From UBA4971 sp029551185 (GTDB lineage: Bacteria > Bacillota > SHA-98 > UBA4971), in the NCBI GenBank assembly GCA_035593725.1, contig DAOSZN010000004.1, positions 1 through 64,000 of the forward strand: DNA of 64,000 bases. The letters run 5' to 3'. Shown in pieces: positions 25,916-34,165 of the stretch. The position numbers were made by a program, and so were the translations under genes. The number at the start of each line of letters is the position of its first letter. Within the stretch, counting starts at the first letter, position 1. Below the pieces are notes generated by a model. It had not been told where the DNA came from. It worked only from the letters and a program-made list of their open reading frames with translations, and did no database searches.

Positions 25916-26161
25916 GCCGCCACGCGCTACCACGGAAGCATTCCGAACACATACGAAGCCGTGCGTAAGCTTGTGAAGCGACTGGGGAGACCTGAGGATC
26001 TATTGATGTGCCACGAGGCCGGGCCGATAGGTTACGGGTACAAATCCCACATCATGACCGATGGCAATTTCGTGATTTCCGTGGTTGTGACGCCTGCCAA
26101 TAGGGCTGATGCTGAACCATTCCCTAACGTCATGGATCAATGTAAAGAGACTCCAAATTGA
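25916..26161 (+). pseudogene. Chimeric transposase relic (IS110-like head, IS1182/IS4-like tail)
   Basis: One frame joins pieces of two unrelated transposases. The first part (SIPNTYEAVRKLVKRL, then RPEDLLMCHEAGPIGYG) is an N-terminal DEDD-type IS110 segment. The second (GYKSHIMTDGNFVISVVVTP followed by ANRADAEPF) is the central DDE segment of IS1182/IS4-type enzymes. They meet at the shared GYG/GYK sequence around 26025-26040. Neither a start nor complete catalytic domains remain, and the frame stops at 26159. I saw no terminal inverted repeats around it. The rest of 25730-26286 holds nothing else that I recognise apart from the downstream dehydrogenase ribosome binding site. Confidence 0.7.
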
Positions 26162-26286
26162 ACAGTCCGTCTGTAACTGGTAAAATAGTGTCTGTATGGG
26201 TGATCCTACCCGCCGGGTGAGTCTGCTGTCGATTTTTCAATCGCAGTAAAGACTCGTTAAATGATTAAGAGGAAGAAGGATCTCGT

Positions 26287-27237
26287 GTGCGAGCACTGGT
26301 TTTTGATGAAGGTCTCAAAGCAGTGGACATGCCCATTCCGAAACGGGGAAGGGGCGAGGCATTGATACGTGTTTCCCTTGTAGGGATCTGTAATACCGAC
26401 ATTGAGGTGACCCGGGGATATCTGGCATACAAGGGAATCATGGGCCATGAATTCGTAGGCCGGGTCGAAGAAGCGGATGATGCAGATCTTATAGGGAAAC
26501 GCGTCGTGGGGGAAATCAATATAGTATGCGGTGAGTGTCAGATGTGCAGAGGCGGTAACCCTCGGCACTGCGATAATGTCAAAGCCATGGGCATTAACGG
26601 ATGGCAGGGCTGCTTTGCCGACTATGTAGTTTTACCCGAGCGCAATCTCCACGTTGTTCCGGATTTGGTCAGCGACCGTCAGGCGGTGTTTACCGAGCCC
26701 CTCGCTGCAGGTATTGAGGTTCTGGAACAAGTTCACATACTCCCTACTGACCTGGTTGCTGTCATCGGTGACGGCAAACTGGGCCTTCTCACAGCTCAGG
26801 CAATACACGCCTCGGGACATGACGTTGTTGTCTTGGGTAAACATGAGAAGAAGCTGAAAATCGCAGAAAGCACAGGTATGGATGTATCCTTCGTCGGAGA
26901 GTTTACTGAACGGGTTGATGTGGCTGTGGACTGTACCGGCAATGCGTCAGGCATCGAAACTGCCATGGCAATAGTGCGCCCGAAGGGAACAATCGTGCTA
27001 AAAAGCACTTTTCATAAAGGCATCCCTGTTAACCTTACACCGGTAGTGCGCAATGAGATTACATGCGTAGGTTCACGATGCGGGCCGTTTCCCCCTGCGC
27101 TGCGACTCTTGGAGAAAGAAACAGTCAGTACTGAACCGCTGATTGATGCGATTTTCTCAGCGGATCAGATGACAGACGCTTTCGAAGCAGCATGTACCCG
27201 CGGAAGTTTGAAGATACTGATGGATTTCCGAGCCTGA
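26287..27237 (+). CDS. Zinc-dependent alcohol dehydrogenase (MDR superfamily)
   Basis: A 316-residue medium-chain dehydrogenase. Catalytic zinc ligands are Cys in GICNTDIE (about 34), the GHEFVG pair (about 57-58) and Glu in TEPLA (about 140). The structural zinc lobe keeps its four cysteines (CGECQMCRGGNPRHC, about 80-95). The NAD(P) Rossmann motif reads VAVIGDGKLGLL near 158. At 316 residues it is shorter than the usual 340-360, so loops in the C-terminal domain are trimmed. It resembles threonine and sorbitol dehydrogenases more than primary-alcohol enzymes. The start is GTG 26287, with AAGGA five bases before it. It may be co-transcribed with the small ORF downstream. Confidence 0.9.
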   Translation: MRALVFDEGLKAVDMPIPKRGRGEALIRVSLVGICNTDIEVTRGYLAYKGIMGHEFVGRVEEADDADLIGKRVVGEINIVCGECQMCRGGNPRHCDNVKAMGINGWQGCFADYVVLPERNLHVVPDLVSDRQAVFTEPLAAGIEVLEQVHILPTDLVAVIGDGKLGLLTAQAIHASGHDVVVLGKHEKKLKIAESTGMDVSFVGEFTERVDVAVDCTGNASGIETAMAIVRPKGTIVLKSTFHKGIPVNLTPVVRNEITCVGSRCGPFPPALRLLEKETVSTEPLIDAIFSADQMTDAFEAACTRGSLKILMDFRA

Positions 27238-27331
27238 GAATGAACGATACGGAGAATGCGTACACAGATGCTATGGAGACTTTTTGAGAAGATTGCAACC
27301 TTTGAGAATCCGGGATCTAAGGAGGAGACCG

Positions 27332-27484
27332 GTGAAGGAGCGTCGAATATTTGACTATTACGTCATAAGCAAGTCCCAAGGATGCGAAAACGCCCCGTGG
27401 TCTGTGATTGAGACTCTTGAAGCCGTGGAGGCTGTCCTCAGCCTTGATGAGGTAATAGGCGCTGAAAATCAGCGCTCGAACTAG
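27332..27484 (+). CDS. Small hypothetical protein, 50 residues
   Basis: A short frame starting at GTG 27332 with a very good ribosome binding site (AAGGAGG at 27319-27325, 6-nt spacing). The product (KERRIFDYYVISKSQGCENA...VIGAENQRSN) is acidic toward the C terminus with a helical LEAVEAVLSLDEVIG segment. I do not recognise a family. It lies between the zinc alcohol dehydrogenase and the BMP-type binding-protein gene, 33 bp before the latter. The strong site is the only evidence that it is expressed. Confidence 0.45.
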   Translation: MKERRIFDYYVISKSQGCENAPWSVIETLEAVEAVLSLDEVIGAENQRSN

Positions 27485-27517
27485 ATAGCAATCAAAGTAT
27501 AGGAGGTAAATGTAGAA

Positions 27518-28561
27518 ATGACTAGGATCCGAAAGCCATTAGCGTTACTCAGTGTTGCTTTAGTCGCAGTGATAGTGATGGGAGTAGCCTCGTTGGGCGT
27601 GGCTGCTGCCAAGCCTAGGATCGCTATTGTATTTGCCACAGGTGGTCTCGGAGACAAATCGTTTAATGATTCGGCTTACGAAGGCATGAAGCGTGCAGAG
27701 AAAGAGCTCGGAATAGAGTTCGACAAAGTTGAACCTCAGGCTGTTGCGGAGTATGAGAATCTCTTGATGAGATTTGCCCAGACTCGTAAATACGATCTGA
27801 TTATATCTATAGGTTTCGACCAGGCAGACGCCTTACAGGTTGTATCGGAGAGATTCCCGGATCAGAAGTTCGCAATTGTGGATACTGCGGTTGACGCTCC
27901 CAATGTAGCATCATATGTATACAAAGAAGCAGAGCGTGGGTTTGTTGTAGGGGCAATAGCAGGTCTGATGACTACCAGAACAGGTGACCCGCGCATTGTT
28001 TCCGACAAGCAGATAGTAGGAGTTATCGGCGGAATGGATATCCCGCTTATCCGCGCCAATGTCGCAGGATATATTGCCGGGGCAAAGTATGTAAATCCCA
28101 ATGTTGAAGTGAAATATGCATACGTCGGGCACTGGGCTGACCCTGCCAAGTGCAAGGAGATGGCCAATGCCATGCTGGATGAGGGCGTGGACGTGCTGTG
28201 GCTTGCTGCCGGCCGTTCAGGTCTCGGCGGAATCAAGGCTGCAGAAGAGCGTAACCGTTATGCTATAGGTGCTGACTCAGACCAAGGGTACCTTGCTCCT
28301 AATAACATACTGACCAATGGAATGAAACTTGTGGACAACACGGTCTACATGGCTGTGGAAGCTGTGCTGAAAGATGAGTTCAAGCCGGGTATTAACATGC
28401 TCGGTATTAATGAAGGGGCACTGGGTTATTCAAAGAACCTGGTTCCGGATGACATAAGCGCTGAAGTGGATAAGCTTGCAGCAAAAGTCGCATCAGGCGA
28501 ACTGAAAGTGCCGGAAGATATTGACCAGGTTGAACCCTGGTTAAAAGCCCAAGGGAAATAG
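27518..28561 (+). CDS. BMP-family substrate-binding protein (nucleoside ABC importer)
   Basis: A 347-residue extracytoplasmic binding protein of the BmpA/PnrA/Med family, which captures purine nucleosides. The N-terminal signal segment (LALLSVALVAVIVMGVASLG) ends in GVAAAK and has no lipobox cysteine, although most Gram-positive members are lipoproteins. The mature part has the conserved start PRIAIVFATGGLGDKSFND and the hinge-region segments IISIGFDQADAL, VDVLWLAAGRSGLGG and IGADSDQGYLAP. ATG 27518 follows AGGAGGT. An ATPase gene and two permease genes follow on the same strand, so the operon encodes a complete importer. Purine nucleosides are the likely ligands by family; simple sugars or other ligands cannot be excluded. 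Confidence 0.92.
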   Translation: MTRIRKPLALLSVALVAVIVMGVASLGVAAAKPRIAIVFATGGLGDKSFNDSAYEGMKRAEKELGIEFDKVEPQAVAEYENLLMRFAQTRKYDLIISIGFDQADALQVVSERFPDQKFAIVDTAVDAPNVASYVYKEAERGFVVGAIAGLMTTRTGDPRIVSDKQIVGVIGGMDIPLIRANVAGYIAGAKYVNPNVEVKYAYVGHWADPAKCKEMANAMLDEGVDVLWLAAGRSGLGGIKAAEERNRYAIGADSDQGYLAPNNILTNGMKLVDNTVYMAVEAVLKDEFKPGINMLGINEGALGYSKNLVPDDISAEVDKLAAKVASGELKVPEDIDQVEPWLKAQGK

Positions 28562-28663
28562 ACGGAAACAGTCGAAAGCGAGCGACAGATCGGTCCATGC
28601 AGGCGGGGGGATGCTCTCCCCCTGCCTTGTTAGGTCTACGCCGGAAAAGGGGTTCACCTTATT

Positions 28664-30178
28664 ATGTATGCCATCCGCATGGAGAACATAACAAAACGGT
28701 TTGGTAATGTTGTGGCTAACGATAATGTGTCTTTTGCCGCGGCTCCCGGAGAGATCCACTGTCTGTTAGGGGAAAACGGGGCAGGGAAGAGCACGCTCAT
28801 GAGGATTCTGTTCGGTCTCTACCGCCAAGATTCAGGTTCCATCTATATAAACGACAACCCGGTGACTATCTCAGGTCCCCGCGATGCGATATCTCTTGGT
28901 ATCGGCATGGTGCATCAGCACTTCATGCTTGCTGAACAGCTTACCGTTACCGAGAATATCGTGGCCGGATGCGAACCACGCAAAAACGGGCTGCTGGATT
29001 ACGAGAAGGCCCGTCAGGATATCTTGGAGGTTTCAGAGCGGTATGGTCTCCGAGTTGATCCTGACGCGAAAGTCGAAGACATATCCGTAGGACAGCAGCA
29101 AAGGGTCGAGATAATAAAGGCGCTGATGAGAGGTGCCGAAGTTCTGATTTTAGATGAGCCTACTGCGGTTCTTACGCCTCCTGAAGTAAGTGAGCTTTTT
29201 ACCGTAATGCGGGCTCTCTCAGAATCCGGAACCACCATCATATTCATAACGCATAAGCTCAAGGAGACTATGGAGATTTCCCACAGCGTGACTGTGCTGC
29301 GTGACGGTAAGAAAGTTGGCACTGTGAGTACAGAAGACGCCACACCTGAGAGCCTTGTCGAAATGATGGTGGGACGGAGCCTTCCCGTGCATGATGACTG
29401 CCGAATGCCGCCAAGGGAGGCCATTGCCCTTGAGCTCAAGGACATATCAGTATCCGGACGGAAAGGGAGTCGGGCCAGACTGGACAATGTTAATCTGGAC
29501 GTCAGGTTCGGAGAGATACTGGGAATAGCCGGTGTTGACGGTAATGGCCAACTGGAGCTGGAGGAGGTTGTGTGCGGGTTGCGGAGGCCTTCGAAAGGCA
29601 GAATCATCATGAGCGGCCAAGACCTGACCGGCCTTGATACCCGAAGGATTAGAGACAAAGGGGTTGCGTATATCCCGTCGGACAGGTTGAGACGGGGAAT
29701 GGTGGGATCGCTCAGTTTATCCCGGAACTCCGTCCTTGGCATGCACCATCATTCTTATTTCAGTCAGCGCGGAGTGCTTCTGGAAGATATTATCGAGAAA
29801 CACGCGGAAGAAATCATCAAGAAGTATGACGTGCGTGCTGAGTCTGTCCATCAACCTATGGGCTCGCTGTCAGGCGGGAACCAACAGAAAATGGTGGTTG
29901 GCCGTGAGTTGACGAGGCCTCATAGTGTCGTTATTGCGTGCCAGCCCACAAGGGGATTGGATGTAGGGGCCGCTTACTACATCAGAGAGCAGATTCTTGA
30001 CAGTCGCAATAAAGGTAAAGCAGTCTTGCTTATATCCGCGGAGCTTGACGAGATTCTCGAGTTGTCTGATAGGATAGCGATCATTTATGAAGGTCAAGTA
30101 GTGGACGTGCGCCCGACCGGTCAGTTTACCGAACGAGAGCTGGGTTTGCTTATGACCGGCGAGCGGAACGGAGTGTGA
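28664..30178 (+). CDS. Nucleoside ABC importer, double ATPase subunit (YufO-like)
   Basis: A 504-residue protein with two ABC domains in tandem, as in YufO/NupO and ribose ATPases. Domain 1 (about 1-235) has Walker A GENGAGKST, the signature SVGQQQR and Walker B VLILDEPTAVLTPPE. Domain 2 (about 250-500) has a degenerate Walker A (GVDGNGQLE), an intact LSGGNQQKM signature and the usual loss of a full Walker B, CQPTRGLDVG. Only domain 1 is expected to hydrolyse ATP efficiently. It energises the two permeases encoded next (gap of 3 bp to the first). ATG 28664 is the natural start; AAGGGG lies somewhat far upstream (about 13 nt). Confidence 0.93.
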   Translation: MYAIRMENITKRFGNVVANDNVSFAAAPGEIHCLLGENGAGKSTLMRILFGLYRQDSGSIYINDNPVTISGPRDAISLGIGMVHQHFMLAEQLTVTENIVAGCEPRKNGLLDYEKARQDILEVSERYGLRVDPDAKVEDISVGQQQRVEIIKALMRGAEVLILDEPTAVLTPPEVSELFTVMRALSESGTTIIFITHKLKETMEISHSVTVLRDGKKVGTVSTEDATPESLVEMMVGRSLPVHDDCRMPPREAIALELKDISVSGRKGSRARLDNVNLDVRFGEILGIAGVDGNGQLELEEVVCGLRRPSKGRIIMSGQDLTGLDTRRIRDKGVAYIPSDRLRRGMVGSLSLSRNSVLGMHHHSYFSQRGVLLEDIIEKHAEEIIKKYDVRAESVHQPMGSLSGGNQQKMVVGRELTRPHSVVIACQPTRGLDVGAAYYIREQILDSRNKGKAVLLISAELDEILELSDRIAIIYEGQVVDVRPTGQFTERELGLLMTGERNGV

Positions 30179-30181
30179 CAA

Positions 30182-31237
30182 ATGGATCTTGAACGCGGTG
30201 TTTCGAAGTTTGCCTATTCAGTTGTTGCAGTCGTGCTCGCTCTTTTAGTAGGCGCTGTTCTGATTTGGGCGTCAGGTTACGATGTCAAAGAAGCGTATTC
30301 AAATCTTTTTACAGGGGCATTCGGGGGAGTATACAGTCTTGCAACAACTATTGTGATGTCAACTCCGCTGCTCTTTACAGGATTGTCAGTTGCGTTTGCG
30401 TTTCAGTGCGGCTTGTTCAATGTGGGTGCTGAAGGACAACTCTACGTAGGTGCGCTTACATCAGCTGTGGTGGCGCTTGCTCTTGGCTGGCTGCCTCCTG
30501 TACTGCGAGTTGGCATAGCGCTTTTGGCAGGCGCAGGCGCAGGGGCTTTATTGGGTTTTGTGCCCGGATACCTCAAAGCCAAGTTGGGTGCGCACGAAGT
30601 CATTACCACAATAATGCTTAATTATGTTGCCACGTTCCTCACGACCTTCTTGGTGAAGACATACTTTAAGGATCCGGGACCTGTGGATCAGACGGTTCTT
30701 CTTCCCATGGGATCAAGACTGCCTGAGCTTATCCGGGGTACCCGGGTTTCCCTTGGCATCGTGTTGGGGATAGTTGCTGTGGCGCTGCTCAACCACGTAA
30801 TGCGCAGGAGTGTGCTGGGCTATGAGATACAGGTTGTGGGGCAGAATCCGCATGCAGCTGAGTACGGTGGAGTGAACGTGAGCGCAAGGACTGTCCAGGC
30901 TATGATGATCAGCGGGGCTGTGGCAGGCCTTGCAGGTTCAGTGGAGGTCATGGGAACCCTGTATCGCTTCATCCCGTATTTTTCGCCCGGCTATGGTTTC
31001 ACCGGGATTGCAGTAGCGGTTATTGCAGGCCAAAACCTATGGGCTGTCATTCCTGCGGCGATTCTTTTCGGAGCGCTGCAGTCAGGTGGACAGACTATGC
31101 AGCTCTTCGCGGGGATACCCATGGAACTCATGACAATGGTGCAGGGATTGGTGATACTGTTTGTGGCTGCGCCTACCCTCGGGAGACTGCTTTTTGGACT
31201 GAAGATGCGTGTCCGGGAAGGCGGTGGCCGAAAATGA
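30182..31237 (+). CDS. Nucleoside ABC importer permease 1 (YufP-like)
   Basis: A 351-residue branched-type permease (BPD_transp_2 fold) with about nine or ten membrane helices. The hallmark cytoplasmic loop EIQVVGQNPHAAEYGGVNV lies near 215-235, and FQCGLFNVGAEGQLYVG near 75-92 is the conserved GxxNxGxEGQ motif of the nucleoside and sugar permeases. The gene starts 3 bp after the ATPase stop, and its TGA overlaps the ATG of the second permease (ATGA), which indicates tight translational coupling. It pairs with the next gene product to form the heterodimeric channel of the importer. Confidence 0.92.
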   Translation: MDLERGVSKFAYSVVAVVLALLVGAVLIWASGYDVKEAYSNLFTGAFGGVYSLATTIVMSTPLLFTGLSVAFAFQCGLFNVGAEGQLYVGALTSAVVALALGWLPPVLRVGIALLAGAGAGALLGFVPGYLKAKLGAHEVITTIMLNYVATFLTTFLVKTYFKDPGPVDQTVLLPMGSRLPELIRGTRVSLGIVLGIVAVALLNHVMRRSVLGYEIQVVGQNPHAAEYGGVNVSARTVQAMMISGAVAGLAGSVEVMGTLYRFIPYFSPGYGFTGIAVAVIAGQNLWAVIPAAILFGALQSGGQTMQLFAGIPMELMTMVQGLVILFVAAPTLGRLLFGLKMRVREGGGRK

Positions 31238-32181
31238 GCGAATTCATTGATGTAGTTTTCAACATTAACAATGTTACAGCCACTATCAGAATGGCTGTGC
31301 CAATAGCCTTGGCTGCCATGGGCGGAGCGTTCTCCGAAAGATCCGGGGTGGTCAACATAGGGCTTGAAGGCATGATGTTAACAGGGGCGTTCTGTGGGGT
31401 GTTTGGATGTCAGATTACAGGCAACCCGTGGCTTGGAGTTTTATTCGCTATTATCGGGGGAGGACTTGTAGGAGCAATTCATGCTGTGTTAACAGTTGGT
31501 CTGAAAGCGGATCATGTGGTTACAGGGGTCGGGATAAACATTTTATCTTCAGGCACTACCACATGGCTTATGCAGGTTATTTGGAAGCGCAAAGGCACAT
31601 CTGATCTGGTTCGTGGCCTCGGGACATGGTCTGTACCCGGGTTGCGTGACGTGCCGATTCTCGGGACGATTCTCGGGACACATTCTCCTTTGGTCTATAT
31701 CTGCTTTCTACTGATTATCCTTGGATGGGTGTTGATGTTCAAGACGCCTCTGGGTCTTCGCATAAGGATGACAGGGGAGCATCCGGAAGCTGCTGACACA
31801 GTCGGCATAAATGTAAATGCCATCCGGTATTTCTGCGTGATTTTGAGCGGAAGTCTGGCAGGGCTGGGAGGGGCGTATTTATCCCTTGCACAGCTTAACT
31901 GGTTCAGTAAGGATATGTCTGCAGGCCGTGGATACATGGCCTTGGCAGCATGTATATTCGGCGGTTGGAATCCTCTTAAAGGTTTAGGCGCAAGCTTCTT
32001 GTTTTCATTTACTGACGCGATCCAAATGCGTATGCAGACTTCCAAGATGCGCATAGCAACAGAGCTAGTGCAAATGATTCCCTACGTTCTTACGATCCTA
32101 ATACTTGCAGGCGCAGTAGTCAGATCCAGACCCCCTCAAGCTTTGGGTGAGCACTATGAGTCCGGGCATGTAAGCAAATAG
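31234..32181 (+). CDS. Nucleoside ABC importer permease 2 (YufQ-like)
   Basis: A 315-residue permease, the second channel subunit. It carries the same motif as its partner, GVVNIGLEGMMLTGAF near 34-50, and the coupling loop RIRMTGEHPEAADTVGIN near 175-195. About eight to nine membrane helices are evident. The start is ATG 31234, overlapping the previous stop by 4 nt; a longer in-frame extension upstream is only a shadow of permease 1. The gene ends the importer operon. No neighbouring nucleoside hydrolase or phosphorylase gene is present, so the destination of the imported nucleoside is not visible here. Confidence 0.92.
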   Translation: MSEFIDVVFNINNVTATIRMAVPIALAAMGGAFSERSGVVNIGLEGMMLTGAFCGVFGCQITGNPWLGVLFAIIGGGLVGAIHAVLTVGLKADHVVTGVGINILSSGTTTWLMQVIWKRKGTSDLVRGLGTWSVPGLRDVPILGTILGTHSPLVYICFLLIILGWVLMFKTPLGLRIRMTGEHPEAADTVGINVNAIRYFCVILSGSLAGLGGAYLSLAQLNWFSKDMSAGRGYMALAACIFGGWNPLKGLGASFLFSFTDAIQMRMQTSKMRIATELVQMIPYVLTILILAGAVVRSRPPQALGEHYESGHVSK

Positions 32182-32413
32182 GACCTGTCCTATTTCAAGG
32201 TTTATGTTATCCCTTTTTGCAAGCTTTGATCTCTTTCATCTATTGCTCTAGACTCATCATTTCCTTTGCCAAGGACATTCAATCCTGCTAAAAGGTCACC
32301 CTGAGGGTCAACTAACATGAATGCTGACAGGTTTCTTTCTTATTCCACGTATTCACGACTTCCGCGTTATCACAAGGGCGAGTGCTCGGGAGGATTTTTA
32401 GCCCGGGGATTTT
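32182..32413. other. Intergenic region after the nucleoside importer operon
   Basis: About 230 bp with no gene. It contains an ACCCT-G-AGGGT palindrome near 32298 and T-rich stretches, but no proper terminator hairpin with a T-run. Confidence 0.35.
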
Positions 32414-32441
32414 TTGACAAATCATTCATCTATGGTATAAT
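32414..32441 (+). promoter_or_regulatory. Near-consensus promoter, about 375 bp before the OpuC-type ATPase gene
   Basis: TTGACA at 32414-32419, a 16-bp spacer and TATAAT at 32436-32441 match both hexamers exactly. Transcription would start near 32448. The next gene begins only at 32816, leaving a leader of about 370 nt. This leader holds a 9-codon frame starting at ATG 32508 and no structure that I recognise. It is either the ATPase promoter with a long leader or the promoter of an unannotated small RNA. Confidence 0.7.
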
Positions 32442-32815
32442 TAATTATTAAGATACATTCCATGGGGATTGTTACATAAGTAGGATTATTGACGGAGACC
32501 ATAATCATGAACATTGTTGTGGATGGTGATACATGATTCCATTCTACGAGATTAGGTTTTGCAGCATGCTTTTGACGTTGTAAACATGCCGGGCCTTGCC
32601 TGGAGAACGGCTTCCATCCTCCATCCCTCCACGCTTTCGTATTTTCTTTGAGTGAGCTGAACTATGAGATAAGATTCCCTTTTTTCAGGCTTTCAGTTTT
32701 GCCTATGTACTCCATTGTAATTCCAAGATTTTAGGCATTCTTTGAGGGTTTAGCGATGCCCGGAATCCGGTATTCCCATGGTCTGAATTCAGTAATTGGA
32801 GAGGATTATTAATTA

Positions 32816-34000
32816 ATGATTAAGTTTGAACATGTAAGTAAAGTCTACGACGGCAAAGTAGCGGTGGTAGACGATATCAACTTCGAGATCAAAAGAGGAG
32901 AGTTCGTGGTGTTTATCGGCCCCAGCGGTTGTGGTAAAAGCACGGTTCTCCGGATGATGAACGGCACTGAGAAGCCTACAGGAGGCTCAGTGTGCCTTAA
33001 TGACCAGGATATAAGTAAAATCAGCGAGACAGAGTTGAAGCGTAATATCGGACATGTGACTCAGCAAACCGGCCTGTTTCCCCATCTTACGATTGGCGCG
33101 AATATCAGACAGGCGTCACGATTGCCGAGGTCCAAGAAACGAACTGATAAGTGCAGCAATGCACGGATAAGGGAGCTTCTTAAGATGGTGGGCATGGACC
33201 CGTCGGAATACATTGACAGATTTCCGAGCCAGTTAAGCGGTGGGCAACAGCAGCGTATAGGTATCGTGCGTGAGCTGGCTAAAGAGCCTGACATCCTCCT
33301 GATGGATGAGCCTTTCAGTGCTTTGGATCCGATTACCCGAAAGAACCTTCAGGATGATCTGAAGAAACTGCACGGCATGGTGAAGAAGACGATAGTCTTA
33401 GTTACACATGACATGAATGAAGCATTTAAGTTGGGAGACCGAATCGTGCTAATGAGGCACGGCAAGATAGTCCAGGCTGATTCCTCGGAGGAGCTCTTGA
33501 GGAACCCTTCGAGCACATTCGTTGAGGAGTTCATAGGACTGAACCGTCCTGCCAAGTGTACCGAGACTTTGACTGTGGAGAAGGTAGCGGTTGAGGTGCC
33601 GATTACTGCTTCTCCGGACATGGGGTTAGCCCGGGCTACCCGGCGGATGCGCGAAATGCGAGTTCGTACTCTCGTGGTTGTTGAGGATGATGAAACACTC
33701 ATTGGAATCATAACCGCCAGGGATATCCGGAAGCACAAGAACCGTCCCGGTAAGATTGCTGATATAGTCCAAAGCGATATACCTGTAATCTCTGAAGGTT
33801 CTTCAGCAAAAGCTGCGTTTGAAAAGCTGTTTTTGGGCAATGCAGGAATTTTGCCTGTAGTTGACGGATCTAATAGACTGAAGGGGCTCGTCACCAGAAG
33901 CAGTCTGGCTGAGAAGCTATATAAAGTTGTATGGGACACCAACGGTTATGACAACAACGATTCAACCACCGATTTAGATGTCGGCGCAACCTGCAGTTAA
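32816..34000 (+). CDS. OpuCA/ProV-type ABC ATPase with tandem CBS domains
   Basis: A 394-residue ATPase of the glycine betaine/carnitine/choline class. The ABC domain (about 1-240) has Walker A GPSGCGKST, the FPHLTI Q-loop region, the LSGGQQQR signature and Walker B ILLMDEPFSALD. Two CBS domains follow (about 262-320 and 320-375), which in OpuA/OpuC sense ionic strength or bind c-di-AMP. The C terminus is an acidic tail. No permease or binding-protein gene is adjacent; the next gene is a peptidase. It must serve permeases encoded elsewhere or be a leftover of a broken operon. ATG 32816 is preceded by GGAGAGGA about 10 nt upstream. Confidence 0.88.
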   Translation: MIKFEHVSKVYDGKVAVVDDINFEIKRGEFVVFIGPSGCGKSTVLRMMNGTEKPTGGSVCLNDQDISKISETELKRNIGHVTQQTGLFPHLTIGANIRQASRLPRSKKRTDKCSNARIRELLKMVGMDPSEYIDRFPSQLSGGQQQRIGIVRELAKEPDILLMDEPFSALDPITRKNLQDDLKKLHGMVKKTIVLVTHDMNEAFKLGDRIVLMRHGKIVQADSSEELLRNPSSTFVEEFIGLNRPAKCTETLTVEKVAVEVPITASPDMGLARATRRMREMRVRTLVVVEDDETLIGIITARDIRKHKNRPGKIADIVQSDIPVISEGSSAKAAFEKLFLGNAGILPVVDGSNRLKGLVTRSSLAEKLYKVVWDTNGYDNNDSTTDLDVGATCS

Positions 34001-34165
34001 GCTAAGATTAAGACTACGGCCGTAAACTCACAAGACTTCATGCAGGGATTCCTTTCTTACTTGTAGAATTAGCAAGCTTTAAGACCGGGGACTCTGTAAG
34101 AGACTGGTCTTGAAGCAATTGCTCGGAGCCTTGATATCTGACTACGAAAAACGGAGGGCATTAGG

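Noticed and set aside
29014..29742. 242-codon minus-strand frame inside the nucleoside ATPase gene
   Set aside because: Serine- and arginine-rich shadow of a well-conserved gene on the other strand.
33349..33942. 197-codon minus-strand frame inside the OpuC-type ATPase gene
   Set aside because: Low-complexity shadow frame opposite conserved ABC and CBS domains.
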